From Prevotella sp. (lineage in GTDB: Bacteria > Bacteroidota > Bacteroidia > Bacteroidales > Bacteroidaceae), in NCBI GenBank assembly GCA_016291595.1, contig JAEEXN010000008.1:1-57865 (forward strand): DNA of 57,865 nt. The letters are read 5' to 3'. Position numbers and translations under genes: made by a program. Shown here piece by piece: positions 8,382 to 16,338 of the stretch (within the stretch, counting starts at the first letter, position 1; each line of letters begins with the position of its first letter). Under the pieces are notes generated by a model. The model had not been told where the DNA came from and made no database searches. It saw nothing but the letters and a program-made list of their open reading frames with translations.

Positions 8382-9074
8382 TTATATTTCGAACTGATAA
8401 CCCAGCGTGAAGGTTAACACACTGTTCCGGGTTTTGTCGAGATGCTTTGATATGTTTGTCAGTCCAAAATGATATCTCAAATCGAGCACAAATCCCATAT
8501 ACTCGTACGAAGCTCCAATGGGAATGGAGAAGTCGATATTACGATAGGCGTCGGTGCATTTCTGCGATATTTCTTCGGTTTTTTGTACTACAAACATATT
8601 TTCGCTGTCGATAATACCCTCAGTCATGCGGCCATTGGTTTTTGCTTGAAGCAGGTAACCCATTTCCACGCCAGCCTTGATGGCTAAACCGTCTGCCACA
8701 TAGAGATTTGCCATTATCGGTATTTGCAGATAATGCATGGTTGTTTTCTGTTTCTCGGCATTCCAGAAGGTTTTGGCTTCTGTGTCTTCTGTTCCGAAAT
8801 CAGGATACTTGAATCCTTGATTGGCATAAAACAATCCCACTGACAGACTGAGGGGATTACTCAGGAAACGCTCTCCCTCAACACCGGCTGTAAATCCTGC
8901 CTTTGGCCTGGAGTCAACGGGCTTACTATCCGTCGCGTAATAAAGGCTGTTATTGGTATGGTTTGAAATCGCAAAACCAATACGTGGGTAAATAAACGTG
9001 TCACCTTTTTGGTACTGTGCCATTCCGCAGAGCGTGAAGGCAAGCAATATGAGAGTAGTATAAAGCCGTTTCAT
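8382..9074 (-). CDS. Outer-membrane beta-barrel protein (PorT-type)
   Basis: An exported protein of 230 residues. From ATG 9074 it has a signal peptide (MKRLYTTLILLAFTLCGMAQ, cut after the AQ) followed by alternating hydrophobic strands and a C-terminal strand ending in aromatic/aliphatic residues (LTFTLGYQFEI), typical of eight-strand barrels in Bacteroidetes. An upstream in-frame ATG at 9107 would only add a charged stretch before the signal peptide. It resembles the other small barrel at 10747-11481 in size and ending (TLGYEF there). No substrate can be inferred. It lies behind the uracil-DNA-glycosylase-like gene. Confidence 0.8.
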   Translation of the reverse strand: MKRLYTTLILLAFTLCGMAQYQKGDTFIYPRIGFAISNHTNNSLYYATDSKPVDSRPKAGFTAGVEGERFLSNPLSLSVGLFYANQGFKYPDFGTEDTEAKTFWNAEKQKTTMHYLQIPIMANLYVADGLAIKAGVEMGYLLQAKTNGRMTEGIIDSENMFVVQKTEEISQKCTDAYRNIDFSIPIGASYEYMGFVLDLRYHFGLTNISKHLDKTRNSVLTFTLGYQFEI

Positions 9075-9113
9075 GTCTTTTGTCTTTTTAGTTGAAACGT
9101 TACGCAAACAGTT

Positions 9114-9683
9114 TTATTGTATGAGTGCACGGTAAAACTCAGCCTTACGTTCCAACTTCATGGGATAGGCGCGTGAGCTGCTGGGCATGCGGTAGAGCCG
9201 CATGGTTCTTGTCTCAAAAGTGAATTCAACGAAACCACCTACTTTGGGTTGTTTGGTAATGCTAAAAAGCTCAGATAAAAGGTCTGTGGCCTTTTGCCCT
9301 GTTGTTACAACAGCCTTACAATCAGGTAATTGACGCAACAATGCGGCCACATCTGTCTGTTCCACAACTTGCAAGTCTTTGTCGCTGGCTGTATTGGTAG
9401 TACGGATTACGGCAGTAGCCGTATCATAGAGAGCAATACCTTCTTGCTCGAGAAACCTTATAATATGTTCGCGGCGGAAGCATTTGTTCTCCTCATCCAC
9501 GAAATAGTTCTTGTCGTTAAAGCTTATCAGTCCCCAAATTCTCCACATGTCGTTGATGTAATTCGGATAGAAAAAATCCATGCACCACCGTTTGCGGGAT
9601 GGAGGGAAACTTCCCAGCATGAGTATTCGTGCATGAGCAGGAAGAAAAGGTTTGAGCGGATGGTGTTCTATCGATGGAGCCAT
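9114..9683 (-). CDS. Uracil-DNA glycosylase superfamily protein
   Basis: A 189-residue cytoplasmic protein of the UDG fold, likely a mismatch-type (Mug/DUF4918-like) enzyme acting in base excision repair. The first active-site motif is recognisable as LMLGSFPPSRKRW around residues 20-33, the central strand as AVVTTGQKA near residue 125, and the final motif as MPSSSRAYP near residue 168, where classical UDGs have HPSP. The catalytic Asp/Asn position is therefore non-classical, and substrate preference is uncertain. Promoter -7 TACCTTTG (minus, 9717-9710). Confidence 0.78.
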   Translation of the reverse strand: MAPSIEHHPLKPFLPAHARILMLGSFPPSRKRWCMDFFYPNYINDMWRIWGLISFNDKNYFVDEENKCFRREHIIRFLEQEGIALYDTATAVIRTTNTASDKDLQVVEQTDVAALLRQLPDCKAVVTTGQKATDLLSELFSITKQPKVGGFVEFTFETRTMRLYRMPSSSRAYPMKLERKAEFYRALIQ

Positions 9684-9709
9684 ATGGTTTCGTCCGTTTG
9701 TTCTGCTTG

Positions 9710-9717
9710 CAAAGGTA
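9710..9717 (-). promoter_or_regulatory. -7 element of the UDG-like gene
   Basis: TACCTTTG-CA on the minus strand, 27 bases before the start codon; no clear -33 partner. Confidence 0.5.
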
Positions 9718-9739
9718 CAAATAAAATGATAATTGACGA

Positions 9740-9768
9740 TTGAAAACAGACAATTTTTCGTATATTTG
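9740..9768 (+). promoter_or_regulatory. EEP nuclease gene promoter
   Basis: TTG (9740-9742), 18 bases, TATATTTG (9761-9768), then CA. It is divergent from the UDG-like promoter; the ATG is at 9801. Confidence 0.55.
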
Positions 9769-9800
9769 CACCGAGCTTATTTATCAAAGAAAAAACAACT

Positions 9801-10769
9801 ATGATGTCATTTTCTGTTCTACTGGTCAGCATCTTTACTATTGTCGAATTGAATTGCGAGAATCTGTTCGACTATCAGCACGACTCGCTGAAAAACGACT
9901 ATGAGTATCTGCCTGATGCCCTAAGGCATTGGGACAGTTGGAAATACTGGAAAAAGCTGAACAGTATAGGACAGGAGATTATCTCTTGTGGTGAGCAGGA
10001 GGATGGTTGGCAAGTGCCTGATTTGGTAGCGCTATGCGAGGTTGAGAACGACTCTGTTCTTCACAGTTTGACAAAGAGGTCGCTTTTGCGAAAAGCCCGT
10101 TATGAGTATGTGATGACTGATTCGCCTGATGAGCGAGGTGTCGACGTCGCCCTTTTGTACTCTCCTTTCTCGTTTGCGTTGCTGAATCATCATTCATTGC
10201 GCATCAATCCTGTGGGAGACCGTGGCCCTACTCGTGATATTCTATATGCATCAGGCCAAATCATAACCGGTGACACCCTTCATGTGTTTGTTGTTCATGC
10301 TCCCAGCCGTTATGGTGGAGAACGTTCTTCACGGCCTTATCGTCTGGCGGTAGCTGAAAGGTTATGTGCTGCCGTAGACTCTATTCGTCATTTTTCTCCT
10401 CATGCGAAGATAGTTATGGCGGGCGATTTTAATGATTATTCTAATAATGCATCAATTGAACGGATTGAGAATCATGGGATGACCGATATTTCAAGAGATG
10501 CCAAAGGAACACACGGAGCTAAGGGTACATACCGTTATCAAGGCGAGTGGGGGAGCCTTGACCATATATTAGTCAGTCAGTCAATGGCAGCATGGCTTTT
10601 AGATTGCCGCATCAACGACCAGCCTTTTTTGTTAGAGGATGATGAAAAATATGGCGGCGTACAACCCAAGCGCAACTATAAGGGTTTCAAATACAATTAC
10701 GGCTATAGCGACCATTTGCCGCTCATAGCGAGATTCAGGTTTGATTTCAGAACTCATAGCCAAGAGTGA
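9801..10769 (+). CDS. Endonuclease/exonuclease/phosphatase family protein
   Basis: A 322-residue metal-dependent hydrolase of the DNase I/EEP fold. The ordered motifs are visible: ELNCENLFD near residue 16, ALCEVEND near 75 (metal-binding Glu), VVHAPSRYGG near 165, AGDFNDYS near 212 (catalytic Asp/Asn), SLDHILVS near 250 and the terminal YSDHLPLIARF (catalytic His). A short hydrophobic N-terminus (FSVLLVSIFTIV) could be a membrane anchor or weak signal, but the catalytic fold begins immediately after, so cytoplasmic location is possible. Substrate unknown. Its 3' end overlaps the convergent barrel gene by 23 bases. Confidence 0.85.
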   Translation: MMSFSVLLVSIFTIVELNCENLFDYQHDSLKNDYEYLPDALRHWDSWKYWKKLNSIGQEIISCGEQEDGWQVPDLVALCEVENDSVLHSLTKRSLLRKARYEYVMTDSPDERGVDVALLYSPFSFALLNHHSLRINPVGDRGPTRDILYASGQIITGDTLHVFVVHAPSRYGGERSSRPYRLAVAERLCAAVDSIRHFSPHAKIVMAGDFNDYSNNASIERIENHGMTDISRDAKGTHGAKGTYRYQGEWGSLDHILVSQSMAAWLLDCRINDQPFLLEDDEKYGGVQPKRNYKGFKYNYGYSDHLPLIARFRFDFRTHSQE

Positions 10770-11481
10770 GATTAAAAGTGTAGTTTTTGGGATGACCGTG
10801 AGCGCCCAAGGTGAGTATTTCCAATAGCGCATCATCGAGCGTTGAGTTTGTGAAGCTATTGTGACAGAAGGGACGTAGTCCGAAACTCATCTCCCCACCG
10901 ACGAGGAGGTGTTTGATTTGTAATTCCAGTCCAGCGGTTAGTCCAAGGTCTAGTCGTTCGTATTTGGGGAAAGTCATGAGGTTGTTATGTGTATTATAAG
11001 CTATACAGTTCATCTTACAAGCTTCCGCAAAATGATTCTCGCGGAACGTCTCTTTGTGGTCGGTATTAATGATCTCCATCGTTGTCTTACCGTTCAATCC
11101 CCATGCAGCATAGCCTCCCCCTTTAACAATCAGTGTGATATCGTTTTTCAAGTCAACCTTGAAGGCCATCATAACAGGAAGTTCTAAATAGTTGAGTTTT
11201 TGCATATAATCAGATTCCATAATCTGTTCGCTGCCATAATAGCCTTTAAAGTTGGCCCCTTTTGAGGCAAAGTAGAACGCTGGCTGTAACGAGAAATGCT
11301 GCAACAATGGAATGTCCAAACCTGCACCCATTTTATAAGAAAACCTGTTATCCGTGTTAGTTCCACTATATCCAGCAACCCCGATACCTGCTCTTATGCT
11401 TGTCTTCACCTGACCTAAGGCTGTCGACAGAATGAGGAAGACCATGCTGAATGCGAGAAAAATAGTTTTTATTCTTACCAT
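10747..11481 (-). CDS. Outer-membrane beta-barrel protein (PorT-type)
   Basis: An exported 244-residue barrel. The signal peptide is residues 1-23 (MVRIKTIFLAFSMVFLILST, ending near ALG-Q). The mature part alternates strands and loops and ends in FNLTLGYEF, a typical barrel terminus. The gene lacks a convincing promoter directly in front; the nearest good one on this strand is 490 bases upstream inside a repeat element (11726-12004). An 8-bp inverted repeat (ATTGTTTC 11483-11490 with GAAACAAT 11503-11510) lies directly before the ATG and could hide the start in mRNA. Confidence 0.8.
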   Translation of the reverse strand: MVRIKTIFLAFSMVFLILSTALGQVKTSIRAGIGVAGYSGTNTDNRFSYKMGAGLDIPLLQHFSLQPAFYFASKGANFKGYYGSEQIMESDYMQKLNYLELPVMMAFKVDLKNDITLIVKGGGYAAWGLNGKTTMEIINTDHKETFRENHFAEACKMNCIAYNTHNNLMTFPKYERLDLGLTAGLELQIKHLLVGGEMSFGLRPFCHNSFTNSTLDDALLEILTLGAHGHPKNYTFNLTLGYEF

Positions 11482-11725
11482 GATTGTTTCGTCTTTACTT
11501 TTGAAACAATAGAGTTCTGAAAACCTTGCATCGAAAAAGGAATTTTTTATTCTTTTTTCAATAAAGGTCGTTTATGAATCTTTCTATTATACCGGTATTC
11601 GAATCAATTGCAATTCAATTAATCGCTAATTAAGTGAATTGATGACAAGATAATCATTTGGGCTTTTTCGAGAAAGAGAACAGACCCTTAACAAAGATTT
11701 GAGAGTACTCGTTGGACTTGTTTCA

Positions 11726-11981
11726 AGTACCATTAGGCATGTTTTGTGGTTTATCTGGCTATGTTTTACGGTACAATCAGCTATTGTTTAGGGTACCATC
11801 AGGCACAAAATTGCAGACTATCACTGGAGTGAAAGGATCCTATCACTCCAGCGATAGCTTTCTCTCACTCCAGTGATAGGATCCTTTCACTCCAGTGATA
11901 GAATTAGAAAAGTGTTAATCAGCGCTTTTGAAAACCTTCTACCAAGATGGAAATGGTGAAGGATTTCCTTTTGCAAAGATA
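11726..11981 (-). repeat. 22-bp-period repeat element, copy 1
   Basis: On the plus strand GTACC-type units recur at 11727, (11749), 11771 and 11793, then 12-bp palindromes of the form TCACT-NN-AGTGA begin at 11821, 11843, 11865 and 11887: exact 22-bp periods in both parts. The 10-bp spacers between palindromes also carry GGATCC palindromes. Then follow AAAGTGTTAAT, GAAAACCTTCTAC and TTTTGCAAAGATACAAA blocks shared with copy 2 (47976-48207). The element reads promoter, palindromes, GTACC units on the minus strand, towards the barrel gene. Confidence 0.85.
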
Positions 11982-12004
11982 CAAAAAGTTGAGCGCAAAA
12001 CAAA
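11974..12004 (-). promoter_or_regulatory. Consensus promoter at the head of repeat copy 1
   Basis: On the minus strand TTTG (12004-12001), exactly 19 bases, then TATCTTTG (11981-11974) and CA: a complete Bacteroidetes consensus. The predicted RNA would run through the palindrome array towards the barrel gene at 11481. Confidence 0.7.
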
Positions 12005-12169
12005 AGAAAAACTCGTTTTAATTTTACTATCAGCGGTCATACGATGCCAATTGAATATAGTTTCCCCATTATTTATAAAATGTAGTCACTCGGAAACGAC
12101 TACGGTGAGATGGGCCACCATAGTGTAAAAGCAAAGACAATAAAGATAGCAAACGTGTGGCAAGAAGAT

Positions 12170-12961
12170 CTAGCCAACGCTATAAGTGTGTACACTGGAA
12201 CCCTTTGCGGAAGGCAGGTAATTGATTCCCCACCAGCACATCTGGAGTAGGACAAAGGCAATGATGAGTATCCAGAGTGAGACTTTTTTGTTGTGCTTGG
12301 GCAACTGGCGGTAGTGTACATAAACAAGATATGCCAGCCAAGTGATTGCCGCCCAGGTTTCTTTTGGGTCCCATGACCAGTAGTGCCCCCAAGCTTCCTT
12401 AGCCCAAAGTGCGCCGAAGAGCATGCCGATAGTAAGGAACGCCAATCCGACGTACACTAGGTTATCGGTAATGTCGAATTCCTCATCGGCAAAGTCTGTT
12501 TTCTTGAAAAAGAGCAGATAGATGGCCATCACTACAGCCGCACCCAACACTGCATAGGCAAACATATAAACGATGACATGCGGCGCAAACCATGGACTTT
12601 GCAGGGCAGGCATCAGTGTTTTAGAATGAATCTCGGGCTTGAAGAGGTTGACACAGATGAAAACGACTGCAAGAATTGTCGAAAACGACAGAATCCATTT
12701 ATACTTCCACCGCAAATACACAATCAGACCGGCCAAAGGCAGGAAGAATGAATACCAAAGACGTGTCTCGCCCATTGTACGAAGAGGAGGACGTTCAAAC
12801 GAAATCCATATCGAAACGATAAATGCAAAGAAAACCAGAAGACCGGCGACGGTTGTTATATAGGCAATCGCCCTCTTATCCTTCCACGATGCCCATGCTC
12901 CTGTTACCCAGAGCAACACCGATGCAATAGCAAAATATATGAATTGTTCCCATGTAATCAT
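12170..12961 (-). CDS. ccsA: Cytochrome c biogenesis protein CcsA/ResC-type
   Basis: A 263-residue polytopic inner-membrane haem-handling protein of system II cytochrome c maturation. Eight or so membrane segments are evident, with the tryptophan-rich haem-binding WWD-type motif WGHYWSWDPKETW near residues 190-203 facing the periplasm, and histidines in nearby loops. It lies 17 bases behind the ResB/Ccs1-like gene; together they attach haem to apocytochromes, and the obvious clients are NrfA and NrfH encoded next to them. Confidence 0.9.
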   Translation of the reverse strand: MITWEQFIYFAIASVLLWVTGAWASWKDKRAIAYITTVAGLLVFFAFIVSIWISFERPPLRTMGETRLWYSFFLPLAGLIVYLRWKYKWILSFSTILAVVFICVNLFKPEIHSKTLMPALQSPWFAPHVIVYMFAYAVLGAAVVMAIYLLFFKKTDFADEEFDITDNLVYVGLAFLTIGMLFGALWAKEAWGHYWSWDPKETWAAITWLAYLVYVHYRQLPKHNKKVSLWILIIAFVLLQMCWWGINYLPSAKGSSVHTYSVG

Positions 12962-12978
12962 AGCTCAAATCTTATCTC

Positions 12979-13875
12979 TCAACTACTTCTCTTTCCTCCT
13001 AAAACAAACAAACATACCGCGCCGCCTAACATCATATAGATACCTGCATATACCAGCGGTAGCCACGGATCACTGACAAGTTCCAATATCGAAATAGTGC
13101 TTTTGGCGCCCATATTAGTGTCGTATCCGTACTGGTAAATCTTCCAGCCGTCCACCTCGTAGGGCTTGTTCACATCCACGATGGTCTCGATATTCTTGCC
13201 CGTCTTGGTCAGAATCTGAATCTCTGAGGCGAAGCGTTTAGGCGAACCGTCGTCGTAGGTCTCCATAATAAACTTCTTCAGCTCGATGGCTATGGGCATC
13301 TCCTTGACGGATCCTTGCTGAGTCAGCGCCCGCCATTCAGGCTCGCCGACAGCAGTAATCATTTTTACCCGTTGCATATCGGCATTACCCAGCGTGGCAG
13401 TGGTGAGGGCTATAAAGAGACCCAGGTGGTTCAGTATAAAGGGGATGTCGTGTTTCATTGACCCTCCGCTTCTGAACATTTTTCGTAATCTTCGGTGGAT
13501 GACAAGCCCAAGGATGACAGTTATATACACATAGATAAGTACGAACGGCCAGAACGACAGCATATTGTTCAGCCAAGTGCCGTTTACCTGCTGTCGCATC
13601 AGCCCCATAATAATGGTCATCACCACGGCATACACCATCGCTGGGATGGCAGCCTGATACGTCGACATCCATTGGAAGGCATATACTTTCCTACGCAAGT
13701 AGACCATCACTGTTAGCATCACCATAAAACCAGCCAATACAATCCCGTTGACAGGCCATGCAAACGCATCCCAAACCACAGGACCGACACTCATCTCAAG
13801 CGCCAGTCCGGCAATGATAAGGCCTCCTCCGATAAGGAATCCTTCTTTCATAGTCCAGGGCTTATTCCACATCAT
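12979..13875 (-). CDS. Cytochrome c biogenesis protein ResB/Ccs1-like
   Basis: A 298-residue inner-membrane partner of CcsA. Several N-terminal membrane segments are followed by a periplasmic domain (about residues 160-265, including DGWKIYQYGYDTNMGAKS, a typical ResB stretch) and a final membrane helix near residues 272-290. It is shorter than Bacillus ResB, as in other Bacteroidetes, where ResB-like and CcsA-like proteins pair. It has a -7 element of its own (TATCTTTG, minus 13908-13901) downstream of the nrfA terminator, so the pair can be expressed apart from nrfHA. Confidence 0.85.
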   Translation of the reverse strand: MMWNKPWTMKEGFLIGGGLIIAGLALEMSVGPVVWDAFAWPVNGIVLAGFMVMLTVMVYLRRKVYAFQWMSTYQAAIPAMVYAVVMTIIMGLMRQQVNGTWLNNMLSFWPFVLIYVYITVILGLVIHRRLRKMFRSGGSMKHDIPFILNHLGLFIALTTATLGNADMQRVKMITAVGEPEWRALTQQGSVKEMPIAIELKKFIMETYDDGSPKRFASEIQILTKTGKNIETIVDVNKPYEVDGWKIYQYGYDTNMGAKSTISILELVSDPWLPLVYAGIYMMLGGAVCLFVLGGKRSS

Positions 13876-13900
13876 TTATAATCAACTGTTTTTCTGTTTG

Positions 13901-13908
13901 CAAAGATA
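13901..13908 (-). promoter_or_regulatory. -7 element of the ccs pair
   Basis: TATCTTTG-CA on the minus strand 25 bases before the ResB-like start; located between the nrfA terminator and the gene. No clear -33. Confidence 0.5.
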
Positions 13909-13924
13909 AGCAAAAAAACATATT

Positions 13925-13956
13925 AAAAAAGAGCAGGTCTTGAAAAACCTGCCTTT
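13925..13956 (-). terminator. nrfHA terminator
   Basis: On the minus strand GCAGGT (13952-13947) and ACCTGC (13938-13933) form a stem followed by CTCTTTTTT. It lies directly after the nrfA stop. Confidence 0.75.
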
Positions 13957-13971
13957 TCTAATTCTCCTCAT

Positions 13972-15519
13972 TTAGATATCAATCAGTTTGCCTTTCTTTT
14001 TGGCCTCTTCTAACCATTTGGGCTCAATCTCCTGAAGGAAACGCTGTTTGTTTTCTTTTAATGTCTTCATGTCGAGACCAATAGCAGCTTGGGCCTTAGC
14101 CTTGGTAGAGTAGTCGGGGACAGGAATCTCACCCATATGTCCATGTTTGGCAGCAATGCGAGCGATGAGCAGACGAGCCTGTTGGGCGAAGTCTACAGAA
14201 TGAGAAAGCAGGCGAATTACCTCCTGAGGAGCGTGGAAGGTCGCTCCGTGAGAAGCAATCGCATAGTCCCAGCGCCACTGGCTTTTGCGAAGCAATGCCT
14301 GAATAGGAGCCATCTCATTCTCTGTAGCCCCCCTGTCAATGATGAACTTCGCCTCGAAATGAGCACGTGCCAACTCCTGTTCGGCACGATCACGAACCTC
14401 ATTACATTTCTCCTGACGGTCGTAGACATTCTGACGGAGTACCTCAGCATCCTGACGGTGACAGGTCTGGCAAGTTCGATCGATGTTTGCTAACGGTGAC
14501 ATAATATGGTGGTCGGAGTATTTTACACCACCTTCGCTCTTGTAAGGCATATGACAGTCGGCACACGAAACGCCACGCTGAGCGTGAATACCCTGCTGCG
14601 ACATCTCCCAACCTGGATGTTGGGCCTTCAACACCTTCGTCTTTGACAGTGGATGGATATAGTCGTAGAACCCAATCTCGTCAAACCATTTTTCTGCGGC
14701 CTCACAAGTAAGACCATAATGTTGTGGGAAAACGAGGTAGTTAGCCTTGCCTGGATTCTTGGGGTCATCGGGTTTAATGAAATAGTATTCGACGTGGCAC
14801 TGTGCACAAACCAATGAGCGCATCTCCTGATGGCTGGACTTCTTCAAATCCTTACCTACACGGGCAAAAGCCTCGTAAATTGCAGGACGTGCAGGACGTA
14901 GATCCATCGTGCGTGCATCGTGACAGTCTGAACAACCAATGGTGTTCACCTCTTCAGCACCAAGTTCGCTCCACTTCTTGGCATAGAAATTCGCGGGATC
15001 GAAAACAGACTTACTGTCGCTTAGTTCACGCATCATTCGAGGAACATCGGGACCTTTACAAGTCCAGCAGGTGGCTGGCTGCATATCTGCAGCAATAGAG
15101 TCTGCACCAATTGTGATACCTGGATTTCCCGTACGCAGGATCTTGCGCATGTCCTCAAGGGCGTGTTTGTGTCCCCGTGGTGTGTTGTAGTGGCGTGAGA
15201 AAGCATATCCTGCCCACAGTACAACCATCTCGGGACGGGCCTCGAGCACATCAACTTCCTGCGAGCTGTTGTACTTCGACTTGAAGGTGGTGTCCTCTGT
15301 CATTGTCCACGTCTCGTATTCACGCGGATAATCAGCCTTGAATTTCTCGTTTTGGGCGATAATTGAATCTGTGAATTGCGTGCGTTTGTTGTTAAACACA
15401 CTTGCTACTTCTGCACGGCGCTCCATAAGTGATGAAACGAGTAATCCCAGCAGAAATACGACGACCATTGCTCCTCCGAACAATGTCCATCCTTGCCATT
15501 TCTTCAGTTGTTTTGCCAT
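13972..15519 (-). CDS. nrfA: Ammonia-forming cytochrome c nitrite reductase
   Basis: Periplasmic pentahaem enzyme that reduces nitrite to ammonium with six electrons. Of 515 residues, 1-32 form an N-terminal anchor/signal segment. All five haem sites are visible: the diagnostic catalytic CWTCK at 151-155 (lysine as haem ligand), and CXXCH at 196-200, 238-242, 319-323 and 350-354. Additional family segments include SRHYN (109) and FPQHYG (264-269). It follows nrfH by 49 bases and ends at a terminator. This makes dissimilatory nitrite ammonification the module's function with high confidence. Confidence 0.97.
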   Translation of the reverse strand: MAKQLKKWQGWTLFGGAMVVVFLLGLLVSSLMERRAEVASVFNNKRTQFTDSIIAQNEKFKADYPREYETWTMTEDTTFKSKYNSSQEVDVLEARPEMVVLWAGYAFSRHYNTPRGHKHALEDMRKILRTGNPGITIGADSIAADMQPATCWTCKGPDVPRMMRELSDSKSVFDPANFYAKKWSELGAEEVNTIGCSDCHDARTMDLRPARPAIYEAFARVGKDLKKSSHQEMRSLVCAQCHVEYYFIKPDDPKNPGKANYLVFPQHYGLTCEAAEKWFDEIGFYDYIHPLSKTKVLKAQHPGWEMSQQGIHAQRGVSCADCHMPYKSEGGVKYSDHHIMSPLANIDRTCQTCHRQDAEVLRQNVYDRQEKCNEVRDRAEQELARAHFEAKFIIDRGATENEMAPIQALLRKSQWRWDYAIASHGATFHAPQEVIRLLSHSVDFAQQARLLIARIAAKHGHMGEIPVPDYSTKAKAQAAIGLDMKTLKENKQRFLQEIEPKWLEEAKKKGKLIDI

Positions 15520-15568
15520 AATATTCTTGTTTTTATTTTTTTCTTTTTGGTCAATGCTATTAAATTGA

Positions 15569-16162
15569 TTATTCTTTCATCAGTTTCTGCAACCACTCGG
15601 GAACCGGACTAGAGGGTAGAGGCGTGACACCTTCCGCATTCGGGGTCGATGAGAGTGAATTCATACCTCCATGGGGAACGTTTCGATGACAGTCCCAACA
15701 GGCTTTCCCCTCACCGCGCTTCGCTTTCATGAATCCCAAGCGGCCCGTCTTCACAAATTCCTGATTTAACTGTGTGTGGCAACGAATACAATTGTCCATG
15801 ATGACAGAGGCACTCATGTCTTCAGCCATAATGCTCTGCCGCTCTGAGTTCGTTACGAAATAGGCCACGTGTTTCATTCCGTCCATAGCCTTGAAGCCAT
15901 ATTTCATGGCAAGATTCTGATGGGGTACGTGGCAGTCATTGCACGTAGCGTCGCGCCCATGAGAGGAATGTGACCACGACGCGTAATAAGGAGTCATGAT
16001 ATGACAGTTCACACAAGCTGATGGGTCGTCAGCGATATAGGAGTGCGCACGTAGTAAATATAGGAAGAGAGCCCCTAATCCTACTACGATACCTGCGCAC
16101 ACAATCAGAAAAACTTTCTGCTTGTATGAGAAAATATCTATAATCTTTTGTAACGCTTTCAT
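15569..16162 (-). CDS. nrfH: Cytochrome c nitrite reductase small subunit
   Basis: NapC/NrfH-type quinol dehydrogenase that passes electrons from menaquinol to NrfA. One N-terminal membrane helix (about residues 15-35) is followed by four CXXCH haem sites: CVNCH, CNDCH, CIRCH and CWDCH. The frame is open to 16219, but ATG 16162 (MKALQKIIDIF) places the helix at the right distance and leaves the upstream bases for the promoter. It is divergent from the CRP/FNR-type regulator and shares with it a palindromic operator candidate. Confidence 0.95.
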   Translation of the reverse strand: MKALQKIIDIFSYKQKVFLIVCAGIVVGLGALFLYLLRAHSYIADDPSACVNCHIMTPYYASWSHSSHGRDATCNDCHVPHQNLAMKYGFKAMDGMKHVAYFVTNSERQSIMAEDMSASVIMDNCIRCHTQLNQEFVKTGRLGFMKAKRGEGKACWDCHRNVPHGGMNSLSSTPNAEGVTPLPSSPVPEWLQKLMKE

Positions 16163-16216
16163 CTCTATAGCAAAATGTTTTTTCGTGCAGTTTGTAATAA
16201 TTATATTTTCTGAACG

Positions 16217-16224
16217 CAAAAATA
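16217..16224 (-). promoter_or_regulatory. nrfH -7 element
   Basis: TATTTTTG-CG on the minus strand, about 54 bases before the nrfH ATG. No TTTG box is found at the usual distance, as expected for an activator-dependent promoter. Confidence 0.5.
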
Positions 16225-16247
16225 CCTATTTATGTGGATAAGTAGTG

Positions 16248-16261
16248 GTAACAAATGTTAC
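16248..16261. promoter_or_regulatory. Palindromic operator candidate for the CRP/FNR-type regulator
   Basis: GTAACAAATGTTAC is a perfect inverted repeat of GTAACA around AA. It lies between the divergent nrfH and regulator genes, centred about 43 bases upstream of the predicted nrfH transcription start, close to the -41.5 position used by class II CRP/FNR activators. Confidence 0.55.
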
Positions 16262-16286
16262 TATTAGCGTATAATAATTGTTAATT

Positions 16287-16319
16287 TTTGTATTTTCAGG
16301 TGTTTTATCCATACATTTG
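16287..16319 (+). promoter_or_regulatory. Promoter of the CRP/FNR-type regulator
   Basis: TTTG (16287-16290), 21 bases, TACATTTG (16312-16319), then CA; the ATG is at 16339, so the leader is short. Confidence 0.6.
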
Positions 16320-16338
16320 CATCAAAAGAACTTTTGTT

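Larger units (their letters stand above)
11482..12169. other. Long spacer dominated by a repeat element
   Basis: No gene is supported between the barrel gene and ccsA. The spacer holds a small inverted repeat at 11483-11510, AT-rich sequence to about 11700, the 22-bp-period repeat element at 11726-11981 and its promoter. From 12005 to 12169 I see nothing recognisable. Confidence 0.6.

Noticed and set aside
11821..11898. Regularly spaced repeats resembling a small CRISPR array
   Set aside because: The 22-bp period has 12-bp palindromes and 10-bp spacers that are themselves similar and palindromic; CRISPR repeats and spacers are longer, spacers are unique, and no cas gene is present.
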